Below are positions 1-5,437 of a DNA stretch of 5,731 bases, in pieces. Made by a program: the position numbers and the translations under genes. The notes beneath the pieces are model-generated. The model was given only the letters and a program-made list of their open reading frames with translations, was not told where the DNA came from and ran no database searches. The stretch spans positions 1 through 5,731 of the forward strand of contig JBILVB010000213.1 of assembly GCA_044370695.1 (NCBI GenBank), in the 5' to 3' direction. Position 1 is the first letter of the stretch. Each line of letters opens with the position of its first letter. The DNA comes from JBEIFW01 sp044370695. GTDB taxonomy: Bacteria > Actinomycetota > Acidimicrobiia > Acidimicrobiales > Ilumatobacteraceae.

Positions 1-284
1 TCCGCCACGTCCAGGAGCGAGGGGGTCGCTGCGCCGAGATCGAGTCCGCGCACGTGCGGGCCGACCGACGGGGCCAGGGCATCGGGGCGATGCTCGCCGC
101 AGCGTGCGTCGAACGAGCGCACGCAGCCGGCTGCTACCGATTGCAGCTCACCTCGAACGCACGGCGTCACGACGCCCACCGGTTCTGGGAGCGCGAGGGA
201 TTCACCCCCAGCCATGTCGGGTTCAAGCGTTCGCTCGTCGGGCACGACCGACCCGCACGGGACCCGGCTCGGGACGACCGTTAG
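1..284 (+). CDS. GNAT family N-acetyltransferase, 3' part (5' end outside window)
   Basis: This is the C-terminal part of an acetyl-CoA-dependent N-acetyltransferase; the frame is open from base 3 and ends at TAG 282-284. The visible protein begins in the strand before motif A (IESAHVRADRRGQGIG). RRGQGIG is the R/Q-x-x-G-x-G/A loop that binds the acetyl-CoA pyrophosphate, and the helix AMLAAACVERAHAAG follows it. The later DAHRFWEREGF matches the family's motif B pattern (A..FY...GF). About 16 residues after the fold (from SLVGHDRPARD on) look like an unstructured tail. A GTG at 54 is open in the same frame but falls inside motif A, so it is not the true start. The acceptor substrate cannot be told from this part. 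The stop lies 9 bases before the next start, and its TAG forms part of a putative -10 box. Confidence 0.85.
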   Translation, partial: RHVQERGGRCAEIESAHVRADRRGQGIGAMLAAACVERAHAAGCYRLQLTSNARRHDAHRFWEREGFTPSHVGFKRSLVGHDRPARDPARDDR

Positions 285-287
285 CCT
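282..287 (+). promoter_or_regulatory. Putative -10 box (TAGCCT) for the FAD oxidoreductase, leaderless type
   Basis: The hexamer TAGCCT ends 6 bases before the ATG at 294, with no Shine-Dalgarno sequence between them. Transcription starting about 6-7 bases after the box would begin at or next to the ATG, giving a leaderless mRNA. The same arrangement recurs before the genes at 3095, 4984 and 4819 (minus strand). No good -35 match (TTGAC-like) is seen around 259-264. The first three bases are the stop codon of the acetyltransferase. Confidence 0.4.
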
Positions 288-293
288 CGGACG

Positions 294-1937
294 ATGCCCC
301 AGAACGCGTACGACGCCATCGTGATCGGCGGCGGCCACAACGGACTCGTCGCAGGGGCCTACCTGGCCCGGGCCGGGAAGCGGACCGTGGTGCTCGAGCG
401 CCGTCACCTCGTCGGCGGCGCGTCGGTCACCGAGCAACCGTGGGGCCCCGACTACAAGGTCACGATGCTGTCGTACGTGGTGAGCCTGTTGCCGCCCACC
501 ATCCTGCGCGACCTGCAGCTCGAGCGTCACGGCTACCACGTGTACCCACAGGGTCCGTACTTCGTGCCGTACCCCGACGGCCGCAGTCTGCAGCTCCCGT
601 CGGACCCGGCCGCCCGACGGGCCGAGATCGCCACGTTCTCCCCACGCGACGCCGATGCGATGGACCGCTGGGACGCCTGGCTGCACGGCCTCGCCGAGGT
701 GCTCGGCCCCCTGCTGTCGGCGGTTCCGCCCCGCTTCGGGAGCCGGCGCCCCGGCGACGTCGCCGGCCAGGCCGAGCTGCTCTGGCGCCTGCGCGACGTG
801 CTCACCCCGCGCCAGATCGGTGACATCACCCGGCTGTTCACCATGTCGATCGCCGACCTGGTCGAGCCCCGGTTCGAGTCTCCCGAGATGCGCGGGGTGC
901 TGTCGGTGTCCGGGGTGATCGGCACCTGGGCCGGTCCCCGCTCCCCGGGCACGGCGTTCGTGATGGCCCACCACAAGATCGGCGACGTCGGCGACGGCGA
1001 ACTCGGTTCGTGGGGCTTCCCACGCGGCGGCATGGGCGGCCTGGCCGACGCGCTCGCGTCGGCGGCCCGGGCCCAGGGCGCCGAGATCCGGCTCGACGCC
1101 GGCGTGCAGCGGATCCTCACCCGCAACGGTTCGGCCTGCGGCGTCGTGCTCGACGACGGCACGGAGCTGACGGCGCCGGTCGTCGTCACGACGGTGCACC
1201 CGAAGATCGCCTTCCTGCGCCTGCTGGAGCGACGCGAGCTGCCCGAGGACTTCGTCGACGACATCGCGGCGTGGCAGACCCGCTCGGGCACCGTGAAGGT
1301 CAACGTCGCCGTCGACCGGCTGCCCGAGTTCACGGCCAAGCCGGGCGGGTTCCAGCCCGACGTCCACGGCGGCACGATCGTGTTGGCCCGCAGCCTCGAC
1401 GAGGTCGAGAACGCGTTCCAGGACGCCGTCGCCGGCCGGCCGGCGGCCCGACCGTTCGCCGACATCTGCATCCCGTCGGTGTTCGACCCGACGCTGGCCC
1501 CCGAGGGTCACCACATCGTGTCGATGTTCACCCAATGGGTCCCCAAGGACTTCGCCGACGAACCCCACCGCGACGAGCTCGACGCCTACGCCGACCGGGT
1601 GATCGGCCTCGTCGACGAGGTGGCCCCCGGGTTCGCCGCCTCGGTGCAGCACCGCGTCGTGCTCGGCCCGCACGACATGGAGCACACCTACGGCCTCGTC
1701 GGCGGGAACATCTTCCACGGCGAGCTCACCCCGTCGCAGCTGTTCCACATGCGACCGGCGCCGGGATGGGCCGACTACCGGACGCCGGTCCACGGCCTTT
1801 ATCAGGCCGGATCGGCCACCCATGGCGGCGGCGGCGTGACCGGCATCCCGGCGCTCAACGTCGTCAAGGCGATCGAGCGCGACGAGCGCCGGGCGTCGTG
1901 GCGGTCCCGGGCCAAGTTCTGGAGCCGCCGGGCATGA
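294..1937 (+). CDS. PYROXD2/CrtI-like FAD-dependent oxidoreductase (547 aa)
   Basis: This is a flavoprotein of the phytoene desaturase/PYROXD2 superfamily (COG1233 type), full length for the family. The N-terminal Rossmann motif IVIGGGHNGLVAG (residues 9-21) ends in an acidic residue, Glu35, that should bind the FAD ribose. ERRHLVGGASVTEQ (35-48) closely resembles the matching stretch of human PYROXD2. The second FAD-binding segment is near the C-terminus (GLYQAGSATHGGGGVTG, 501-517). There is no signal peptide or membrane helix, so it is probably cytosolic. ATG 294 gives the Rossmann fold close to the N-terminus, as usual. The stop codon overlaps the start of the Rieske oxygenase gene (ATGA), implying translational coupling and a shared pathway. 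The substrate is unknown; CrtI-type desaturation of a carotenoid is less likely because no other carotenoid genes are present. Family assignment is secure, substrate is not. Confidence 0.9.
   Translation: MPQNAYDAIVIGGGHNGLVAGAYLARAGKRTVVLERRHLVGGASVTEQPWGPDYKVTMLSYVVSLLPPTILRDLQLERHGYHVYPQGPYFVPYPDGRSLQLPSDPAARRAEIATFSPRDADAMDRWDAWLHGLAEVLGPLLSAVPPRFGSRRPGDVAGQAELLWRLRDVLTPRQIGDITRLFTMSIADLVEPRFESPEMRGVLSVSGVIGTWAGPRSPGTAFVMAHHKIGDVGDGELGSWGFPRGGMGGLADALASAARAQGAEIRLDAGVQRILTRNGSACGVVLDDGTELTAPVVVTTVHPKIAFLRLLERRELPEDFVDDIAAWQTRSGTVKVNVAVDRLPEFTAKPGGFQPDVHGGTIVLARSLDEVENAFQDAVAGRPAARPFADICIPSVFDPTLAPEGHHIVSMFTQWVPKDFADEPHRDELDAYADRVIGLVDEVAPGFAASVQHRVVLGPHDMEHTYGLVGGNIFHGELTPSQLFHMRPAPGWADYRTPVHGLYQAGSATHGGGGVTGIPALNVVKAIERDERRASWRSRAKFWSRRA
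1921..1924 (+). promoter_or_regulatory. Ribosome binding site (GGAG) of the Rieske oxygenase gene
   Basis: GGAG lies 9 bases before the ATG at 1934, inside the last codons of the FAD oxidoreductase gene. It is one of the few plausible Shine-Dalgarno sites in the window. It sits before the one gene that clearly must be translated from an internal operon position, and it supports 1934 as the start. Confidence 0.5.
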
Positions 1938-3085
1938 CGTCGTCGCCGGCTCCGCTCGACCGGGCCGCCGTCGCTGCAGCCCGCGAACCGTTGGGGCACA
2001 GCCGCATGTTGCCGGCTGCGGCGTACACGGACCCGGCGGTGCTCGCCTGGGAGCGTCACGAGCTGTTCGACCGCGGGTGGGTGTGCCTGGGGCGGGCGCG
2101 CGAGCTGGTCGGCGCCCCGGGGGACCAGGCTGCGGTCGCCACCGGCTCCGGCTCGGTGCTGCTCGCCCGGGACGACGCCGGATCCCTGCGGGCGTTCGCC
2201 AACGTGTGCCGCCACCGCGGCCACGAGCTGTTGGCCTGCGGCACGACGACGACCCGCCGGGTGGTGCAGTGCCCGTACCACGCCTGGAGCTACGAGCTCG
2301 ACGGCCGGCTGCGCATCGCACCCCGGTTCGAGGGCACGGCGAACTTCGTGCCCGAGGAGATGGGCCTGGTACCGGTCGGCGTGGCCGAGCGCCACGGATG
2401 GGTGTGGGTCAACGTCACCGGAACCGCTCCGGCGTTCGACGACCACCACGCCGGCCTCGCTGAGGTGCTGTCCCCGTGGCCGCTCGACGGGCTGGTCGTC
2501 GCCATCACGCATCGGTACGAGCTCGCCGCCAACTGGAAGCTCGTCCACGAGAACTACCAGGAGTGCTACCACTGCCCGTTGATCCATCCGGAGCTGTGCC
2601 GCCTGAGCGACCCGCTGTCGGGGGACAACGTCGAGGCCGGTGACCGACCGTGGGTGGCCGGGGCGATGACGTTGTCGGACGGGGCGGCCACCATGGCCGA
2701 CGGCGGCGTCGCCGTGGGCCCGATGCTTCCGGGGCTGCCGGCGGCGTGGGAGCGCCGGGTGCTCTACGTGAGCGTGCTGCCCAACCTGCTCGTCGCCCCC
2801 CATCCGGACTACGTGCTCACCCACCGGCTCACGCCGCTCGCGCCGGACTGCACCGAGGTGGAGTGCCAGTGGCTGGTGCCCGCCGGCGGCGCCGCCGACG
2901 GGATCGGCCGCGCGGTCGAGTTCTGGGACCTGACCAACCGTCAGGACTGGGCGGCGGTCGAGAGCGTCCAGCGCTCGATGGTGTCCCCGGGTTACGTGCC
3001 CGGGGTGCTGGCCCCGATGGAGGACGCCGTCCACCGGGTCGTGCGCTGGCTGGCGGCTCGCTACGCCGGCGATCCACATCGGTAG
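1934..3085 (+). CDS. Rieske non-haem iron oxygenase, alpha subunit (383 aa; carnitine/betaine-type motif)
   Basis: This is the terminal oxygenase of a Rieske monooxygenase/dioxygenase system. The N-terminal Rieske domain binds a [2Fe-2S] cluster through Cys92-x-His94 and Cys113-x-x-His116 (CRHRG ... CPYHAW). The C-terminal catalytic domain has the mononuclear iron ligands His213 and His218 in ENYQECYHCPLIHPE, with Asp338 (TNRQDW) as the likely third ligand. The residue that links the two centres between subunits is Glu210 rather than the usual Asp, as in carnitine oxygenase CntA. The C-terminal pattern (FWDLTNRQDW...ESVQRSM) also fits the GbcA/CntA/stachydrine-demethylase branch. ATG 1934 is chosen because the usual family N-terminus (LPAAAYTDPAVLAWE) follows at residue 26; the open frame further upstream is a shadow of the previous gene. 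No reductase or ferredoxin gene is seen, so electrons must come from a partner encoded elsewhere. The substrate is not proven. Confidence 0.92.
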   Translation: MTSSPAPLDRAAVAAAREPLGHSRMLPAAAYTDPAVLAWERHELFDRGWVCLGRARELVGAPGDQAAVATGSGSVLLARDDAGSLRAFANVCRHRGHELLACGTTTTRRVVQCPYHAWSYELDGRLRIAPRFEGTANFVPEEMGLVPVGVAERHGWVWVNVTGTAPAFDDHHAGLAEVLSPWPLDGLVVAITHRYELAANWKLVHENYQECYHCPLIHPELCRLSDPLSGDNVEAGDRPWVAGAMTLSDGAATMADGGVAVGPMLPGLPAAWERRVLYVSVLPNLLVAPHPDYVLTHRLTPLAPDCTEVECQWLVPAGGAADGIGRAVEFWDLTNRQDWAAVESVQRSMVSPGYVPGVLAPMEDAVHRVVRWLAARYAGDPHR

Positions 3086-3088
3086 CGT
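3083..3088 (+). promoter_or_regulatory. Putative -10 box (TAGCGT) for the dienoyl-CoA isomerase gene
   Basis: TAGCGT lies 6 bases before ATG 3095, with no Shine-Dalgarno sequence in the gap. Its TAG is the stop codon of the Rieske oxygenase. Spacing and sequence match the box before the FAD oxidoreductase, and the hexamer is identical to that before the gene at 4984. A leaderless transcript for the isomerase, independent of the upstream operon, is inferred. The -35 region is not recognisable. Confidence 0.4.
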
Positions 3089-3094
3089 GCATCC

Positions 3095-3949
3095 ATGTCC
3101 GAGCGCACCTGCTTCGCCGTCGACGTGTCCGACCACGTCGCCCATGTCCGCATGATCCGGCCCGAGCGGGCGAACTCGATGATCCCGGCGTTCTGGCGCG
3201 AGTTCCCCGCCATCGTCCGGGAGCTCTCCGACTCCGGCTCCGTACGGGCCATGGTGCTGTCGGCCGAAGGCCGACACTTCTGCTCGGGCATGGACACCAC
3301 GGTCTTCACCGGCGCCGGTGGCCTCGCCGACGCCGGTGCGGCGGACCGGCGCAGCCGGGCCCGCGCGGCGGAGTCGTTCCGCACCATGGCGCTCAAGACC
3401 CAGGAGACGATGAACGTCCTCGAGTCGGCCCGCATGCCGGTGCTGTGCGCCATCCAGGGTGCGTGTGTGGGCGGCGGCCTCGACCTCGTCACGGCGGCCG
3501 ACCTGCGTTACGCGTCGGCCGACGCGTTCTTCTGCATCCAGGAGATCAACATCGGCATGGCGGCCGACGTCGGCACCCTGCAGCGCTTGCCGAAACTCGT
3601 TCCGCCCGGCGTCGTCGCCGAGATGGCCTACACCGGTCGCCGCATGCCGGCCGCCCGAGCCAAGGAGGTCGGGCTGGTCAACGAGGTCTACCCGGACCAC
3701 GCCACGATGCTCGACGCCGTCCTCGCGACCGCAGCCGAGATCGCGTCCAAGAGCCCGCTCGCAGTGTGGAGCTCCAAGCGCTCCATGGCCTACGCCCGGG
3801 AGCACTCGACCGCCGACGGCCTCGAGCAGATCGCGGTGTGGAACGCCTCGATGCTCGATCCGGCCGACATGGCCGAAGCCTTCACCGCCCAGGTCGAGAA
3901 GCGGACGCCGAACTACCGGGACCTCGAGCCGGTCCGTCCGGCCTGGTGA
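3095..3949 (+). CDS. Delta(3,5)-delta(2,4)-dienoyl-CoA isomerase, crotonase family (284 aa)
   Basis: This enzyme probably moves double bonds in 3,5-dienoyl-CoA to 2,4-dienoyl-CoA during breakdown of unsaturated fatty acids. Oxyanion-hole segments are HFCSGMD (61-67) and QGACVGGG (121-128). The three acidic residues of mammalian ECH1 (Asp176, Glu196, Asp204 in the rat enzyme) align with Asp130 (GGGLD), Glu150 (IQEIN) and Asp158 (AADVGTLQRLP), with the same 20- and 8-residue spacing. QETMNVLE (103-110) and the C-terminal REHS...WNASML also closely resemble ECH1. An ordinary enoyl-CoA hydratase would not carry the AADVGTLQRLP block. Length is normal for a form without a mitochondrial targeting peptide. 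It starts 9 bases after the Rieske gene but seems to have its own -10 box, so a shared pathway is not required. It ends facing the cyclophilin gene. Confidence 0.9.
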   Translation: MSERTCFAVDVSDHVAHVRMIRPERANSMIPAFWREFPAIVRELSDSGSVRAMVLSAEGRHFCSGMDTTVFTGAGGLADAGAADRRSRARAAESFRTMALKTQETMNVLESARMPVLCAIQGACVGGGLDLVTAADLRYASADAFFCIQEINIGMAADVGTLQRLPKLVPPGVVAEMAYTGRRMPAARAKEVGLVNEVYPDHATMLDAVLATAAEIASKSPLAVWSSKRSMAYAREHSTADGLEQIAVWNASMLDPADMAEAFTAQVEKRTPNYRDLEPVRPAW

Positions 3950-3952
3950 CCC

Positions 3953-3970
3953 GCCGAGCGGCGACTCGGC
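3953..3970. terminator. Possible bidirectional terminator hairpin between convergent genes
   Basis: GCCGAG (3953-3958) and CTCGGC (3965-3970) form a perfect 6-bp stem with a 6-base loop, lying in the 27-base gap between the stop codons of the isomerase and the cyclophilin genes. There is no T-tract on either side, so classic intrinsic termination is not shown. Position and symmetry suggest that it could serve both strands. Such small GC hairpins also arise by chance in this base composition. Confidence 0.35.
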
Positions 3971-3976
3971 ACCGGA

Positions 3977-4819
3977 TCAGGCCTCGGTGATCGTGACCTT
4001 CGTGATGAAGACGGGCTCGGTCGGGGGGTTCGGGTCCCGGGCGGCGCCGACGGCGTTGAGCGCATCGAGCGTCGCTCCGCCGTCCGCGCTGACCGTGCCG
4101 AACACCGAGTAGTTCGACCCGAGGCCCGGGTTGTCCCCGAGCATCGTGAAGAACTGGCTTCCGTTGGTGTTCGGGCCCGAGTTCGCCATGGCGACGACAC
4201 CCCGCTTGTAGACCCCGCTGCCGGCCGGGAGTTCGTCGGCGAAGGTGTACCCGGGCCCACCGGTGCCCTTGCCCGTGGGGTCGCCACACTGCGCCATGAA
4301 CCCCTTGAGGATCCGGTGGCAGGGCGTGTTGTCGTAGTAGCCGTACCGGGCGAGCACGACGAAGTTGTTCACCGTCTTGGGCGCCGCCTTGGCGTCGAGG
4401 GCGATCGTGTACGAGCCCTTCGTCGTTTCGACCTTGGCGGTGTACGTCTTCGATGCGTCGATGCACGTCGGCGGCGCCTTCGCGAACACGATCGTGCGGG
4501 TGGCGCCACTCGCCGGCGGGCACGGCGTGTCCCCGGTGAGCGCGGCGCCCGGCACGGTCGTGGGAGCAGGCACGGTCGAGGCACCGGAGGTCGGGGCCGT
4601 CGAGGTCGCCGGGGTCGTCGCCACCGTGGTGGCTGCGGGCTCGTCGTCGTTGCCGCCGAGGGCGAACGCAAGCCCGAACACGGCCACGACGGCGATCACC
4701 ACGATCACCGCCCACTTCGTCACGATCCGCTTGCGCTTCTGCTTGGTCTGCTCCCGCTGCAACTCGGCCAGCCGGAGCTGACGGTTGGCCTTCTGACGTT
4801 CGCGCTTCGCGGTGCCCAC
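3977..4819 (-). CDS. Membrane-anchored cyclophilin-type peptidyl-prolyl cis-trans isomerase (280 aa)
   Basis: This protein probably catalyses proline cis-trans isomerisation in proteins outside the cytoplasmic membrane. From the GTG at 4819 it has a basic, helical cytoplasmic N-terminus (about 1-32, rich in K/R/Q), one membrane helix (about 33-54), a Thr/Ala/Pro/Ser-rich linker (about 60-95) and a cyclophilin domain (about 128-278). CHRILKGFMAQCGD (167-180) contains the catalytic Arg169 (Arg55 of human CypA), and NTNGSQFF (217-224) holds the active-site Gln and Phe. No Trp is present at the CypA Trp121 position. Cys100, Cys119, Cys167 and Cys178 lie on the outer side and could form disulfides. 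The frame is open to a GTG at 4870, but GTG 4819 gives the usual TAKRERQ-like start of actinobacterial homologues and sits 9 bases after a TACCCT box. Start confidence is moderate, family confidence high. Confidence 0.92.
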   Translation of the reverse strand: MGTAKRERQKANRQLRLAELQREQTKQKRKRIVTKWAVIVVIAVVAVFGLAFALGGNDDEPAATTVATTPATSTAPTSGASTVPAPTTVPGAALTGDTPCPPASGATRTIVFAKAPPTCIDASKTYTAKVETTKGSYTIALDAKAAPKTVNNFVVLARYGYYDNTPCHRILKGFMAQCGDPTGKGTGGPGYTFADELPAGSGVYKRGVVAMANSGPNTNGSQFFTMLGDNPGLGSNYSVFGTVSADGGATLDALNAVGAARDPNPPTEPVFITKVTITEA

Positions 4820-4828
4820 GGGCGCCGA

Positions 4829-4834
4829 AGGGTA
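4829..4834 (-). promoter_or_regulatory. Putative -10 box (TACCCT) for the cyclophilin gene
   Basis: Read on the minus strand, TACCCT ends 9 bases before the GTG at 4819, and no Shine-Dalgarno sequence is present between them. It matches the TAnCnT pattern found before three plus-strand genes here. It supports both a leaderless or near-leaderless transcript and the shorter start choice. The region around 4852-4857, where a -35 would lie, is not TTGAC-like. Confidence 0.35.
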
Positions 4835-4969
4835 GTGGCGCGGGGCCGGGGAGCGGCAGCGCGCCTCCACGGCGGCATCGGCCCGCGGACCGAGGCCGGT
4901 CGAGCGATGCCGTGGGCGCTGCGGTGGACGAGCAGGCCGCTGGGCCGAGGGATTACCAGTAAATGGCGC

Positions 4970-4975
4970 TAGCGT
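4970..4975 (+). promoter_or_regulatory. Putative -10 box (TAGCGT) for the four-helix membrane protein
   Basis: TAGCGT lies 8 bases before a GTG at 4984 and is identical to the hexamer before the isomerase gene. If it is a promoter, the start is GTG 4984 and not the in-frame ATG at 4963, which would place the box inside the coding sequence. Against this, GAGGGA (4947-4952) is a possible but distant Shine-Dalgarno site for ATG 4963. Confidence 0.35.
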
Positions 4976-4983
4976 CCGTCACC

Positions 4984-5415
4984 GTGTCCGCTCCGGGATG
5001 GGTCGCCTCGCTACACCTCAGCGTGACCGCGGCCCTCGCCGGGCTCATCTGGGTGATCCAGGTGGTCCACTATCCGCTCTTCGCCGCCGTCGGCCCCGAT
5101 CGCTTCGTCGCCTACGAGCAGCGGCACCGGATGCGGATCTCCGCCGTGGTGGGCCCGCTCATGGCCATCGAGGGCCTCACCGCGCTCGCATTGGTGGCCG
5201 CACCGCCCGCCGGCCGGGCGTTGCCCATCGCCGGACTCGCCCTGCTCGGCGCCATCCACGCGTCGACCGTGTTCCTCCAGGTCCCGCTCCACACCCGGCT
5301 CTCCGAGCGCTACGACGACGCCGCCGTCGCCCGCCTGGTGCGCACCAACTGGATTCGCACCGCCGGCTGGACCCTCCGGACCGTCGTCGCCACCGTCATC
5401 GTCTCCACCGCCTGA
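4984..5415 (+). CDS. Unnamed small membrane protein with about four transmembrane helices
   Basis: I do not recognise a named family with confidence. From GTG 4984 the protein has 143 residues (150 from ATG 4963). Four hydrophobic segments are visible, in the 150-residue numbering: about 14-36 (ends in WVIQVVHYPLF), 59-81, 86-108 and 130-149. Candidate conserved features are the VVHYPLF motif at the end of helix 1, EQRHRMRI after it, FLQVPLHTRL at the end of helix 3, and TNWIRTAGW leading into helix 4. His residues occur near helix ends, and there is no cysteine at all, so a thiol-relay role is unlikely. The gene is divergent from the cyclophilin gene and ends 22 bases before the putative selenoprotein gene, with no visible promoter or terminator between them, so the two are probably co-transcribed. 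Function is unknown. Confidence 0.8.
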   Translation: MSAPGWVASLHLSVTAALAGLIWVIQVVHYPLFAAVGPDRFVAYEQRHRMRISAVVGPLMAIEGLTALALVAAPPAGRALPIAGLALLGAIHASTVFLQVPLHTRLSERYDDAAVARLVRTNWIRTAGWTLRTVVATVIVSTA

Positions 5416-5437
5416 CCCCCGTCCCCGAAAGCGCCCC

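Noticed and set aside
1430..1450. Run of repeated GGCC/CCGG units, considered as a repeat element
   Set aside because: It lies within the FAD oxidoreductase gene, encodes ordinary Ala/Gly/Arg/Pro residues and reflects base composition.
1010..1933. Upstream extension of the Rieske reading frame from 1010
   Set aside because: It overlaps the well-supported FAD oxidoreductase, is an Arg/Pro-rich shadow translation, and the Rieske family N-terminus begins shortly after ATG 1934.
1802..3805. Long minus-strand open frame (667 codons) opposite the Rieske and isomerase genes
   Set aside because: It is a GC-driven shadow. The plus strand carries clear Rieske and crotonase motifs over the same bases, and the minus-strand translation has no recognisable domain and is rich in Arg/His/Gly.
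4953..4962. Short AT-rich near-palindrome TTAC-CA-GTAA just before ATG 4963, considered as an operator
   Set aside because: The arms are only 4 bp, there is no second copy, and the divergent promoters seem to lie closer to their genes. The evidence is too weak to call.
4963..4983. ATG 4963 as the start of the membrane protein, with GAGGGA at 4947-4952 as ribosome site
   Set aside because: It is not excluded, but the spacing is long and the TAGCGT box 8 bases before GTG 4984 matches the other genes here, so 4984 is preferred.
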